This document shows, one piece after another, positions 16,101-23,806 of a stretch of DNA of 29,373 nucleotides. Each line of letters opens with the position of its first letter. Within the stretch, counting starts at the first letter, position 1. Origin of the DNA: DATGLE01 sp035294325 (GTDB lineage Bacteria > Chloroflexota > Ktedonobacteria > Ktedonobacterales > Ktedonobacteraceae); the NCBI GenBank assembly GCA_035294325.1, contig DATGLE010000241.1, forward strand, positions 1 through 29,373, written 5' to 3'. Made by a program: the position numbers and the translations under genes. A model generated the notes under the pieces. That model ran no database searches and was not told the origin of the DNA. It worked only from the letters and a program-made list of their open reading frames with translations.

Positions 16101-16559
16101 TCCCCTGGCATTGAAGAGGATATTTTCGGGTTTGAGATCGCGATGGATAATATTCAGATCATGCGCATATTGCAGCGCCTGTCCAACCTGCGATAGCAGC
16201 GTCAGAGCTTCCTCTACAGGCAAAGGCTGACCGGCAAGGCTTTTAAGACGGTCCCGCAGCGATCCCCCCGAGGCATACTCCATTATCAGGTAAGGGATAT
16301 CCTCGAACACATCGATATCGATGATCCTGAGAATATGAGGATGTTCAAGCTTTGCCAGTAAGCGTGCCTCTTTCTGAAAGCGATCACTCCCCTCTTGCGA
16401 TTGCAGGTACGCTACATGCATGAATTTAACGGCTACAGTGCGGTTCGTGAAAAAGGTGTGCTGCGCTTTATATACGCACCCATATGCCCCACAGGCTATC
16501 TTCTCCACCACGCGGTAGTTGTTGATGCGCCGGCCTACGTAGTCATGTCCTTTAGTCAC
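13104..16559 (-). CDS. Ser/Thr protein kinase with 24 tetratricopeptide repeats
   Basis: The 1151-residue soluble protein has an N-terminal Hanks kinase (about 12-275). Its glycine loop is ACGAYGCVY (22-30), followed by K45 in VAVK, H139-R-D141-LKPEN, D159-FG and APE 184-186. A proline/alanine-rich linker (about 276-325) follows. Then come 24 back-to-back 34-residue TPRs of the pattern AYxxKGxALxxLGRYEEALxAYEQAIxLDP, the last one degenerate. Repeats 9 and 15 are one residue short. The TPR superhelix should dock protein partners or substrates for the kinase. The start is GTG 16557-16559, with AGGA five bases upstream and a TTGACA/TATAGT promoter at 16651-16679. The 102-bp DNA periodicity makes this locus prone to repeat gain and loss. 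Confidence 0.93.
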   Translation of the reverse strand: MTKGHDYVGRRINNYRVVEKIACGAYGCVYKAQHTFFTNRTVAVKFMHVAYLQSQEGSDRFQKEARLLAKLEHPHILRIIDIDVFEDIPYLIMEYASGGSLRDRLKSLAGQPLPVEEALTLLSQVGQALQYAHDLNIIHRDLKPENILFNARGEALLADFGLATVLSTVSIEDSDACGTPAYMAPEQFRAKARKESDQYSLGCIAYEVFTGRRPFQADNVIAMIYQHTEKQPAAPSLLNAALPAPIEQAILKAMAKQRRDRFPTISAFLEALHAPAPDAPAPRMDEPASPPAASPSYATIPVGPEHEPPVQAADRAHWSKVQWLNEGNMRYEAGQYAEAIIAYERAILLDPNSATAYNKKGEALQRSGQHEKALAAYEQAISCDAHYKDAWYNRGNALYALGRYQDALTTYEQTMFLAPNFAACYNGKGNALWQLGRYEDALQAYNRAIQIDATFAAAYNGRGNALRELGQYEAALAAYDCAMQLNTQEAIFHDNKGLALYHLKCYSRSLDAHKRAIQLDADNAIFYYHKGNALYALNRYNEALEAYDQALRLDAQDALVYIGRGAALCELGRFEEALLAYEQAIRLQPCAAAAYSGKGGALYGLKRDEEALAAYDQAIALEPDSSTYCGKGHALYSLGAYEEALAAYEHAIERYPASALAHRKKGHTLYKLERYEEALEAYEQAVQLKPQDAESYKGRGDALRQLGRFEEALEAYDEALQLDPQDASVHDNRGVVLCALKRDEEALAAYENAIRLRPCEASFHSHKGAALHRLRRDEEALAVYERALKLCPACSSAHVGRGAALHALRRDEEALEAYEQAIQLEPDAAAYTGKGDALCALQRYEEALHAYEQAIELQSASAVAYTGTGNACYHLGRYEEALIAYEYAAQLDPAYAPAHNGMGEALSMLRRYGEALEAYTCAIQLDTLNPAFHYNAGKTLYNLNRNEEALKAYEQALRLDADNVRAYEGRGDTLWKLGRNSEALKAYDQALRRDPDDAKAHNGRGNALVGLHRNADALAAYEEALKLEPRNATFYNNKGLALKNLQRYKEALAAYKEAIRIDPGDAAAYNGKGRVLFEMKRYKEALAAYEQAIRLDPERAVFYHNKGDALKYLGGSLEEQHAAYERARQLGYYGTARREEVAGSAVASRRQ

Positions 16560-16650
16560 AATCCTGACCTCAATTTATAGCAAGGTAGCAGTATACATTA
16601 CTACACTGTCTAACTATTTAGCCATTTATGGGGACAATATAGACAAAAAT

Positions 16651-16679
16651 ACTATAAACAGGCTACAGAGCGATGTCAA
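16651..16679 (-). promoter_or_regulatory. Consensus sigma70-like promoter of the 24-TPR kinase
   Basis: On the minus strand TTGACA (16674-16679), 17 bp, TATAGT (16651-16656). The start is expected near 16644, giving an 85-nt leader. Its -35 forms half of an inverted repeat TGTCAA-N8-TTGACA (16674-16693), whose other half is a second TTGACA facing right. Confidence 0.75.
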
Positions 16680-16769
16680 TGAAATGGTTGACAAACTGAC
16701 GTTCAGGCTATAACTACTGCTGTAGTTAGTATGTATATTTGCCGGGGAATATTGCGCTTCTATCACCTG

Positions 16770-16785
16770 TTTACAACAATGTAAA
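16770..16785. promoter_or_regulatory. Possible operator palindrome
   Basis: TTTACA-ACAA-TGTAAA is a perfect 6-4-6 palindrome just upstream of the -35 of the rightward promoter. It could bind a dimeric repressor or activator. No regulator is encoded next to it. Confidence 0.3.
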
Positions 16786-16791
16786 GTAGCT

Positions 16792-16821
16792 TTGTTTTAG
16801 TAAGCTGCTTATTTATATAAT
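16792..16821 (+). promoter_or_regulatory. Sigma70-like promoter of the NAD(P)-binding protein gene
   Basis: TTGTTT (16792-16797), 18 bp, TATAAT (16816-16821). Transcription would begin near 16828, so palindromic copy 8 would form most of the leader RNA. Confidence 0.5.
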
Positions 16822-16822
16822 G

Positions 16823-16932
16823 CCAGGGAGTGTCTTATCTCCAGAACCTTTGCTCGCTCACGCTGCGCGGCTGCGCCGCGCGAAGGGCCTGGCAGGAAGG
16901 GCGAGGAGACTGAGAATCAGAAACTCTCTGGA
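16823..16932. repeat. Composite palindromic element, copy 8 (short form)
   Basis: The terminal repeats are CCAGGGAGTGTCTTATCTCC on the left and, read on the other strand, CCAGAGAGTTTCTGATTCTC on the right. Between them lie a reduced GCTCGCTCACGC arm and a clean hairpin GCGCGGC-TGC-GCCGCGC; there is no central hairpin. It lies 38 bp before the start codon of the next gene. The rest of the spacer 16560-16970 is AT-rich and holds the promoters listed. Confidence 0.7.
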
Positions 16933-16970
16933 ATGTAACAACCAGACTGGATAATTATGAGGAGTTTCGC

Positions 16971-17606
16971 ATGAATATTGTTGTCTACGGCGCCAGTGGT
17001 ATGATCGGCCAGCGCATTACGCAGGAGGCGCTCAATCGTGGTCACAAAGTGACGGCTGTTGTCCGCAACCCCTCGCGCCTTACCCTCACCCATCCGAACC
17101 TGACCGTCGAAAAGGGCAATATGCTTGATCCCAACGACGTTGCTCGCGTTGCTGCCGGGCACGATGCGGTTATCAACGCTACTCGCCAGCCCGTGAATGA
17201 GCCGGGGCAGTCGTACTCCGACGCGGCCCGCGCGCTGATCGAGGGGCTGACTCGCGCCGGAGTTCGCCGCCTCATCGTTGTTGGGGGCGCGGGCAGCCTG
17301 GAGGTTGCGCCCGGTTTACAGCTCGTCGATACGCCCGACTTCCCGCCGGCCTGGAAACCCGGCGCGCTCGCCATGCGCGATGCGCTGGACATCTATCGTA
17401 GCGCGGACCTTGACTGGACCTATTTCAGTCCCGCCGGCTTCATCTCGCCAGGCGAGCGCACCGGCAAGTACCGCACGGGTACCGAGCAACTCGTGACCGA
17501 TGAAAAGGGAGAAAGTCGCATTTCCGCCGAAGATTATGCCGCTGCGCTTGTCGATGAATTGGAGAATCCACGTTTTGTACGCCGGCGCTTCACCGCCGCG
17601 TATTAA
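16971..17606 (+). CDS. NAD(P)-dependent epimerase/reductase-like protein (NmrA/atypical SDR type)
   Basis: The 211-residue protein has a complete Rossmann fold beginning at residue 2: NIVVYGASGMIGQRI gives the GxSGxIG dinucleotide-binding loop, followed by ALNRGHKVTAVVRNPSRL, with an Arg (R32) that suits NADPH. GHDAVINATRQP, GVRRLIVVGGAGSLEV and DLDWTYFSPAGFISPGERTG follow, with an ISAEDYAAALVDELE helix near the end. It lacks the classical YxxxK, as in the small YwnB/BlvrB-like NAD(P)H-binding proteins, some of which act as reductases or redox sensors. The ATG has GAGGAG upstream at good spacing. It is convergent with aconitase across a shared hairpin. Confidence 0.85.
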   Translation: MNIVVYGASGMIGQRITQEALNRGHKVTAVVRNPSRLTLTHPNLTVEKGNMLDPNDVARVAAGHDAVINATRQPVNEPGQSYSDAARALIEGLTRAGVRRLIVVGGAGSLEVAPGLQLVDTPDFPPAWKPGALAMRDALDIYRSADLDWTYFSPAGFISPGERTGKYRTGTEQLVTDEKGESRISAEDYAAALVDELENPRFVRRRFTAAY

Positions 17607-17654
17607 AGAGAAGAGAGTCCAGGGAGGCGCAGCCTCCCTGGACTCTCTTCTCTT
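17606..17654. terminator. 23-bp perfect hairpin shared by convergent genes
   Basis: 17606-17628 is exactly complementary to 17632-17654, with a 3-nt loop GCA. It overlaps the last base of the upstream stop codon (17604-17606) and the stop codon of aconitase (17653-17655), so it fills the whole spacer. There is no clear T-run. Confidence 0.65.
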
Positions 17655-20484
17655 AGCTTTTTAGCAAGCGTCGCATTACGGTTGGAAGGATGCCGCCATT
17701 TTCGTAATACGTCACATCGACGGCGCTATCCAGGCGCGCAATCGTCTGGAATGAAAAGGTCGAGCCATCTTCGCGTGTGACCTTCACCGTCACCTCCTGG
17801 TGCGGCTTCAGCCCTTGCGCAATGCCTTCGATAGCATAGACTTCGCGGCCCGTCAGCCCCAGCGACTCTTTGTTCTCGCCCTCACGGAACTGCAACGGCA
17901 GGATGCCCATGCCGACGAGGTTGCTGCGGTGAATGCGCTCGAAGCTCTCGGCGATTACTGCGCGCACGCCGAGCAGCAAGGGACCTTTCGCCGCCCAGTC
18001 GCGCGAACTGCCGGAGCCATACTCCTTGCCCGCGATAACCAGCAGCGGCACCCCCTCCTGCTGGTAGCGCACTGACGCCTCGTAGATCGTGGTCTCTTCG
18101 CCTTCGGGAAGGTGAACGGTATAGTACCCCTCCTTGCCGGGTACCAGGCGGTTGCGCAGGCGGATGTTGCCAAAGGTGCCGCGCACCATCACTTCGTGAT
18201 TGCCACGCCGCGCGCCATAGGTATTAAAATCGCGGCGCTCAACGCCATGCTCAATCAGGTAGCGCCCCGCCGGACTGTTCGCTGAGAAGCTGCCCGCCGG
18301 CGAGATATGATCCGTGGTAATCGAGTCGTCAAGCATCACGAGTACGCGCGCGCCCTGAATGTCCTTTACCGGCTCAGGCTCCAGTGACATACCCTCGAAG
18401 AAAGGCGGCTCGCGCACATACGTCGAGTCGGGATCCCAGTCGAAGAGCACGCTGGCCTTGTCCGAGAGGGAGCGCCAGTGTTCGTCGCCCTCGAATACGT
18501 GCGCGTAGTTCTGCGCGAAGACCTCGGGCGTGATCGAGCGCGCGACGACTTCGCGTACCTCCTCCTGCGTCGGCCAGATATCGCGCAGGTAGACCTTCTC
18601 CCCGTTGACATCAACGCCCACCGGCTCGCTTGTCAGGTCAATATCGACTGTGCCGGCCAGGGCGTAGGCCACGACCAGCGGCGGAGAAGCGAGGAAGCTT
18701 GCGCGCACCTGCGGATGGATGCGCCCCTCAAAGTTGCGATTCCCGCTGAGCACTGCCGCCACTACCAGGTCCTTTTCCTGCACCGCTTCAGCCACCGGTT
18801 CGGGCAATGGGCCGCTGTTGCCGATGCACGTTGTACAACCAAAACCGACGAGATGGAAGCGCAGCGCCTCAAGATAGGGCATTAGATCGGCATTATTCAG
18901 GTAATCGATCACAGCGCGCGATCCAGGCGCGAGGCTGGTTTTCACGCTGGGTTTGACGGAGAGGCCACGCTCAACGGCATGTTTAGCGAGCAGGCCGGCG
19001 GCAACCATCACCGAAGGGTTAGAGGTGTTGGTACAGCTCGTGATGGCCGCAATAGCCACCGAGCCGTCGGTCACATGCGTCTGCACGCCGCCGATCTCCA
19101 CCAGCGCATCGCGATCATGCCCGTTGCGCCGGCCATTGTCCTTGCCCGTCGCAAGCTGCTGCCGCTCATGCTGCGTCTGGGCAACGGGATCGGGATTGGC
19201 CTGCCCACCCTCGGTGCCGAGCCGGATCAGCGAATTCTCCGTTGTAACGTTGTTCTTCGCAGCCTGGAGACGGTCCGCGAAAGCCGCGCGGAAGACCTCG
19301 CCCAGCTTCTGCATCGGGACACGATCCTGCGGGCGGCGTGGTCCCGCCAGGCTCGGCTCAATCGTTGCCAGATCGAGTTCGAGCAGGTCATCGAAGCGAG
19401 GCTCGGCGCTCTCATCGGTGCGGAAGAGTCCCTGTTCCTTCGTGTAGCGCTCAACGAGGTCCACCAGTTTCGCATCGCGCCCGGTCTCGCGCAGGTAGCG
19501 TAAGGTCTCGGCATCGACGGGGAAGAGCGTCGCCGTCGCGCCAAATTCGGGGGACATATTGGCAATCGTCGCGCGATCCGCCAGCGCTAACTGGCTCAGG
19601 CCAGAGCCGGTAAACTCGACGAACTTGCCGACAACACCGCGTCTGCGCAGCATCTGCGTCACCGTCAGAACGAGGTCGGTGGCCGTCGTACCGGCGGGCA
19701 GAGCACCGCTCAGGCGCACGCCAATCACCTCGGGAGTGAGCAGGTAGAGGGGCTGGCCCAGCAGCACGGCCTCCGCCTCGATACCGCCAACACCCCAGCC
19801 AAGCACGCCCAGGCCGTTAATCATCGTCGTATGCGAGTCAGTGCCAACGAGCGTATCGGGATACGCGACTGTCGCGCCATCATCGGCTTTCGTCATGACC
19901 ACGCAGGCCAGATACTCCAGGTTCACCTGGTGTACGATGCCGGTGCCAGGCGGCACAACGCGGAAATTGTCAAACGACTGCTGTGCCCAGCGCAGCAGGG
20001 CATAGCGCTCGCTATTGCGCTCGTACTCTCGCTCGACGTTGCGAGCGAAGGCCAGCATCGAGCCAAAGGCATCGACCTGCACGGAATGGTCGATTACCAG
20101 GTCGGCGGGCACCAGCGGATTGATCTTGCGGGGATCGCCATGCATGCGCGCGACGGCGGAGCGCATGGCGGCGAGATCGGCGACGGCGGGCACGCCGGTG
20201 AAGTCTTGCAGCAGGACGCGCGCGGGAAGAAAGGGATACTCCGCGCCGCTGCTCGCGGCCTGACCGGGCGTCCAGCGGGCCAGCGAAAGCACCTCCTCCC
20301 CGGTCACGAGTTCCCCGCCGGCATGACGCAGCAGATTCTCTAAGATAATCTTGACCGTAAAGGGGAGCCGGTCAAGGCCCTGTATGCCATGTTGGGCCAG
20401 CGTTTCTAACCGATAATAATCAACGGTGCCGAAAGCGCTTTCAAGGGCTGCACGGGCACCAAATACATCTTTGTAAGCAGGCAT
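17653..20484 (-). CDS. acnA: Aconitate hydratase AcnA
   Basis: The 943-residue enzyme interconverts citrate and isocitrate in the TCA cycle, in the cytosol, using a [4Fe-4S] cluster. The cluster ligands are C484 (SCTNTSNPSV), C550 and C553 (GFGCTTCIGNSG). Other hallmarks are DHSVQVD (132-138), VGTDSHTTMINGLGVLGWGVGG (213-234), and the C-terminal swivel domain with YGSGSSRDWAAKG (a catalytic arginine region) and ESFERIHRSNLVGMGILP. It is about 50 residues longer than the E. coli enzyme because of a charged insertion near 408-465, which is common in actinobacterial-type AcnA. ATG 20484 has GAGG upstream. Family AcnA/IRP1 is certain. A promoter is not clear in the upstream spacer. Confidence 0.97.
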   Translation of the reverse strand: MPAYKDVFGARAALESAFGTVDYYRLETLAQHGIQGLDRLPFTVKIILENLLRHAGGELVTGEEVLSLARWTPGQAASSGAEYPFLPARVLLQDFTGVPAVADLAAMRSAVARMHGDPRKINPLVPADLVIDHSVQVDAFGSMLAFARNVEREYERNSERYALLRWAQQSFDNFRVVPPGTGIVHQVNLEYLACVVMTKADDGATVAYPDTLVGTDSHTTMINGLGVLGWGVGGIEAEAVLLGQPLYLLTPEVIGVRLSGALPAGTTATDLVLTVTQMLRRRGVVGKFVEFTGSGLSQLALADRATIANMSPEFGATATLFPVDAETLRYLRETGRDAKLVDLVERYTKEQGLFRTDESAEPRFDDLLELDLATIEPSLAGPRRPQDRVPMQKLGEVFRAAFADRLQAAKNNVTTENSLIRLGTEGGQANPDPVAQTQHERQQLATGKDNGRRNGHDRDALVEIGGVQTHVTDGSVAIAAITSCTNTSNPSVMVAAGLLAKHAVERGLSVKPSVKTSLAPGSRAVIDYLNNADLMPYLEALRFHLVGFGCTTCIGNSGPLPEPVAEAVQEKDLVVAAVLSGNRNFEGRIHPQVRASFLASPPLVVAYALAGTVDIDLTSEPVGVDVNGEKVYLRDIWPTQEEVREVVARSITPEVFAQNYAHVFEGDEHWRSLSDKASVLFDWDPDSTYVREPPFFEGMSLEPEPVKDIQGARVLVMLDDSITTDHISPAGSFSANSPAGRYLIEHGVERRDFNTYGARRGNHEVMVRGTFGNIRLRNRLVPGKEGYYTVHLPEGEETTIYEASVRYQQEGVPLLVIAGKEYGSGSSRDWAAKGPLLLGVRAVIAESFERIHRSNLVGMGILPLQFREGENKESLGLTGREVYAIEGIAQGLKPHQEVTVKVTREDGSTFSFQTIARLDSAVDVTYYENGGILPTVMRRLLKS

Positions 20485-20689
20485 ATGTACATCCTCTTAT
20501 TGAATGGAATGCTGGATGTAGGGGACGAGCCACTGCAAGATCAACCCTACAACATTCTCAGGGCAAAAACAGTTAACAATTTCGACATTCTCATGTGCAA
20601 TCCTCAAGACGTGTGCGGCCTGGCTGGTGGTGAGGTGTCGATCCGCTTGAGGATACCGCAATTATTATATAACAGGCCGGCGCTTCCGT

Positions 20690-20853
20690 CGCTCAGAGAG
20701 TACCTGACTTTCCGCGCCTTCCGGGTGTTCGTGCGGCTCCGCCGCGCCAGAAATGTGTATAGTGTGGTGTGGAAAAATGCGCTTCGCGCATTTTTCCACA
20801 CCACACTATACACCTAAAGCGAGCGCCGCAGGCGCGAGCAAGCTCAGATGTTA
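20690..20853 (+). repeat. Composite palindromic element, copy 9
   Basis: The left terminal repeat is CTCAGAGAGTACCTGACTTT (20692-20711). Then come an arm around GCGGCTCCGCCGC (20732-20744), a perfect 28-bp central hairpin (20755-20782 with 20786-20813, loop TTC), an arm around GCGCCGCAGGCGC (20823-20835), and a short right end which, read on the minus strand, starts TAACATCTGAGC. That TAA is the stop codon of the receiver gene. The remainder of the spacer 20485-20689 shows only a weak TATAAT (20664-20669, minus) without a -35. Confidence 0.75.
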
Positions 20854-21216
20854 CGCCAGCATGGAATTGAGCGCGAGCAGAAGTTCCTCGTGGTCGAATA
20901 GCTTCTTGAGCAGAATAATCTGACGGCTGCCAATATCCGGGAGAGAACTCTTCAGGCTCAGCATAATAGTAGGAACAGGCTCTCGCCCCTCCACTGCATG
21001 GATGCGATCATAGAGTTCCAGCCCCATCATATCGGGAAGCTCAAAGTTGAGGATAAGCAGGTGTGGAGTGATATTCTCTAGAAGCCGCAGCGCATGCTCA
21101 CCCCGCACAAGGAAAATAGCATGATGGTGCGTCTTTTTCAGAGCCAGCAAGAGAAATAGCCGTATTTCTTGCTTATCTTCTACTGCCAGAATGATTTTCC
21201 TTTGTACTGCTGCCAT
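20851..21216 (-). CDS. Receiver-like protein lacking the phospho-acceptor Asp (pseudo-receiver)
   Basis: The 121-residue single-domain protein follows the CheY fold: IILAVEDKQEIRLFLLLALK with acidic E13-D14, then HLLILNFELPDMMGLELYD and VPTIMLSLKSS, ending with LLKKLFDHEELLLALN. The position that should be the phosphorylated Asp is N57 (codon AAC, in LILNFELP), and the normal Lys-Pro-Phe is Lys-Leu-Phe. It therefore probably cannot be phosphorylated in the usual way and may act constitutively or as a decoy. The start is ATG 21214-21216, with AGGA eight bases upstream; an in-frame upstream extension has no family similarity. It follows an intact receiver gene by 104 bp on the same strand. The stop codon lies in the edge of palindromic copy 9. 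Confidence 0.82.
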   Translation of the reverse strand: MAAVQRKIILAVEDKQEIRLFLLLALKKTHHHAIFLVRGEHALRLLENITPHLLILNFELPDMMGLELYDRIHAVEGREPVPTIMLSLKSSLPDIGSRQIILLKKLFDHEELLLALNSMLA

Positions 21217-21320
21217 CGCACATTCCTGCTTTCCGGTTGGCCTTTTACTCCTCCTCGCGTTCGGCGTCTGTACTGTTTGTACGCCGCACAGCGCATGACA
21301 GTTTCTGGTAGAGCTTATGA

Positions 21321-21746
21321 TCAAGCCATCAACTGCTCAACGATGCGTAAAAATTCATCAATTTCAAAGGGCTTTTGCAAAAGGTGTATATGGCGCCGGG
21401 CGAGTTCGTTCTTGACCTGTTCATCATTGAGCATACTCGCCGTAACAACCAGCGTCGGGGCATCCGCGAATTCCTTCACCTGGTGAAGCTGATCGTGCAG
21501 TTCCAGAGCCGTCATACCGGGCAGGTGATAATCGAAGAGAAAGAGATGAGGGCGAATGGCTTTGATCTCGTCCAGGCGCTGCAACACTTCGGTCCCATAG
21601 GCAAAGTTCAACACCTGATATGGCGTCTCCGACTGAAGTAAAAGGTTAAGCATCTCTGCGTTACTGGGATCATCCTCCACCAGCAGGATCACTTTTGCGC
21701 CCCCTCTCTGCTCCTGACCTTCCGAGGGCTGCTGCGCCTGTGACAT
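21321..21746 (-). CDS. Single-domain response regulator (receiver)
   Basis: The 141-residue protein has a polar Gln-rich N-terminus (1-16) and one receiver domain. The acidic pair is D25-D26 in LLVEDDPSNAEML, the acceptor is D72 in LFLFDYHLPGMTALEL, the Thr is T102 in LVVTAS, and K125-P126 is in LLQKPFEIDEFL. No output domain is present. The start is ATG 21744-21746, with GGAGG eight bases upstream; an in-frame TTG five codons earlier lies at the Shine-Dalgarno itself and is unlikely. It precedes the pseudo-receiver gene, with which it probably forms a transcription unit. The two are about as diverged as ordinary receivers. The partner kinase is not nearby. Confidence 0.9.
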   Translation of the reverse strand: MSQAQQPSEGQEQRGGAKVILLVEDDPSNAEMLNLLLQSETPYQVLNFAYGTEVLQRLDEIKAIRPHLFLFDYHLPGMTALELHDQLHQVKEFADAPTLVVTASMLNDEQVKNELARRHIHLLQKPFEIDEFLRIVEQLMA

Positions 21747-21840
21747 AGCGCTCACCTCCAATCCAGAAAGCGCGAAATACCGTTGTATCTTCGTTTGCCA
21801 GCGCGATATGCCGGTCTCATCAGCATCCCCGCTTAGACTC

Positions 21841-21869
21841 AGTATAACACAAGCGGCCTTGTTTGTTGA
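21841..21869 (-). promoter_or_regulatory. Possible promoter of the two receiver genes
   Basis: On the minus strand TATACT (21841-21846) is preceded at 17 bp by TCAACA (21864-21869), a four-of-six match to the -35 consensus. It is about 95 bp before the start codon and back to back with the rightward TPR-gene promoter. Confidence 0.4.
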
Positions 21870-21888
21870 GGACAGGCGAGGCGAACTA

Positions 21889-21918
21889 TTGACAAAGCAG
21901 CGCCAATTTCGCTACAGT
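21889..21918 (+). promoter_or_regulatory. Sigma70-like promoter of the zinc-ribbon/TPR gene pair
   Basis: TTGACA (21889-21894), 18 bp, TACAGT (21913-21918). The transcript start is expected near 21925, about 54 nt before ATG 21979. Confidence 0.6.
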
Positions 21919-21978
21919 AGAGGAAACATCGCTAGTGATCGTATAGTGTCACGCGTAGGACAGGGAGGACGGACGCCA

Positions 21979-23673
21979 ATGGGGACGTGTTTAGATGTAG
22001 AGGGCTGCCACTTTGAAAACCGCGAAAAAGCACGTTTCTGCGCCCAGTGTGGCATCCCCATGCGCGGAACTTTTCTGCAAGGGCGTTACGAGATTCAGGG
22101 TATCGTAGGGAAGGACCGGGGGACGGTCACTTTACAGGCTATCGACAGACATGGAGGGCAGCCAGTTACGGTGCGCGCCCCCATTCCCAGAGATACAACC
22201 CGCAAAGAGCGGGAAGACTTCTTACAGGATGCGGAACTGGCTGTAGCACTCTCATCACGTATCAACGATCCCGGCAGTATTCGTGTCACGGACTACGGGC
22301 AGGATGGCCCCGTCGTTTTCCTGGTAAAATCAGAATCTCCCTCTACAGAGGCGCAGCCGGTGGGGCGTCCAAACATCATCGCGCGCGTCAGTGGTAACAT
22401 CTTCCAGCAGTCACGAGCGCAGACACCCTTCTACGGACTGGACGATCTGGACGACGATGATGACATGTCTACCCAGTTGAGGATAGCAGTCCCTACTCAG
22501 CCGAAAAGGGCGCAGCCCACCGCACCATTGCCGGCACGCGACTGGCTGGCGGAAGGCCATCGTGCCTACGAGCAGGGCAACTACGAGCAGGCGCTTGCCG
22601 CCTACGAAGCTGCCTGTGCGCAAAATGCCGCATCCATCGAGGCATGGAGCGGCAGGGGCGCCACGCTGCTGAGCCTGCGCCGCCCTGAAGAGGCATTGTA
22701 CGCCTTCGATGAGGCCATCAAACAGAACCCGAACAGCGCCGAGTTATGGACCTCGCGCGCCAGCGCACTGCGCGAACTTGGCCGCGGCGAGGAAGAGATG
22801 CGCAGTTACGACCAGGCCCTGACCTGTGACCCGAATTATGTCTACGCCTGGAGCGGGCGCGGCATGGCCCTCGCCGAGCAGAATAAGCCGGAAGAGGCCC
22901 TGCTGGCCTTTGATAAAGCGCTGCTGCTGGATCCGTCTCAGAGCGTTATCTGGCAGGCCATGAGCGATACGCTCTACAGCCTGCGCCGCTACAATGAGGC
23001 GCTGATGGCGATTGATCGCGCTCTGGCCCTTGACGCCAATAACGCATCGCTGCTGGATACGCGAGGCAATATCCTGCGCCGCCTGCACCAGCCGGAAGCG
23101 GCGCTGGCCCTGCATGAGCACGCCGTACAGATCGATCCGCGCAACGCGACACTGCACTTCGATAAAGGCAATGACCTGCGCGACCTGCGACGTTTCGCCG
23201 AGGCGCTCTCCGAGTACGACCAGGCCCTCACTCTCGATCCAACACTGGCGGGAGCATGGTATAATCGAGGCAATGTTCTCGCGGCCCTGCGTATGTACGA
23301 GGAGGCACTACACTCTTATGACCGTGCACTCGAACAGGACAACGGACTGATCTCAGCCTGGTATAATAAGGGCAGCCTCTTGCATGAATTGAAACGTCAT
23401 GAAGAGGCACTGGTTGCCCTTGATCGCGCGCTGGCGGCCGATGCCCACTATATCCCGGCCTGGAATAACAAGGGGCTGGCGCTCTTTGCTCTGGGACGCA
23501 TGGAGGAGGCGCTGGCAGCGCTGGACCAGGCGACATCCTTCGCGCCGGATGAGCCGGACGCATGGTATAACAAGGCTGTCGTGCTTGAAAAGCTTGGCCG
23601 CAACCAGGAAGCGCTCTCGTGCCAGGAATGGGCGCGTTCCTTAGAACAACGTACAAAGGGCGTTGAGGTGTAA
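21979..23673 (+). CDS. Zinc-ribbon protein with decayed kinase N-lobe and 11 TPRs
   Basis: The 564-residue protein has a zinc ribbon with C4, C10, C21 and C24. A stretch of about 80 residues (36-116) follows that aligns with the N-lobe of the intact kinase encoded next door: both have GRY at 35-37 and end in D-x-GQDGP-x-VFLV. The ATP-binding Lys is R66, the helix-C Glu is D84 and the glycine loop is GKDRGTV, and no catalytic loop, DFG or APE follows. A polar linker with LDDLDDDDDM leads into 11 TPRs (about 185-560). The start is ATG 21979 because the first 37 residues then match the paralog in register; an upstream in-frame extension has no similarity. It is probably a scaffold or pseudokinase partner, not an enzyme. 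Confidence 0.85.
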   Translation: MGTCLDVEGCHFENREKARFCAQCGIPMRGTFLQGRYEIQGIVGKDRGTVTLQAIDRHGGQPVTVRAPIPRDTTRKEREDFLQDAELAVALSSRINDPGSIRVTDYGQDGPVVFLVKSESPSTEAQPVGRPNIIARVSGNIFQQSRAQTPFYGLDDLDDDDDMSTQLRIAVPTQPKRAQPTAPLPARDWLAEGHRAYEQGNYEQALAAYEAACAQNAASIEAWSGRGATLLSLRRPEEALYAFDEAIKQNPNSAELWTSRASALRELGRGEEEMRSYDQALTCDPNYVYAWSGRGMALAEQNKPEEALLAFDKALLLDPSQSVIWQAMSDTLYSLRRYNEALMAIDRALALDANNASLLDTRGNILRRLHQPEAALALHEHAVQIDPRNATLHFDKGNDLRDLRRFAEALSEYDQALTLDPTLAGAWYNRGNVLAALRMYEEALHSYDRALEQDNGLISAWYNKGSLLHELKRHEEALVALDRALAADAHYIPAWNNKGLALFALGRMEEALAALDQATSFAPDEPDAWYNKAVVLEKLGRNQEALSCQEWARSLEQRTKGVEV

Positions 23674-23678
23674 TCTTT

Positions 23679-23721
23679 ACTCTGCTCTCGCGCGTGCCTG
23701 TGGCACGCGCGAGAGCAGAGT
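23679..23721. terminator. 20-bp perfect hairpin between the two zinc-ribbon/TPR genes
   Basis: 23679-23698 pairs exactly with 23702-23721, loop TGT, five bases after the stop codon. It lacks a T-run and may be an intra-operon processing or stability element rather than a full stop. Confidence 0.55.
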
Positions 23722-23806
23722 CACAAGGATTTTCTGGGGACACCCCTGACAACTCCTCTTGCTCTTTAGTAACGCGCTCACGCGATTTTACGATTCGGAG
23801 GAGGGA

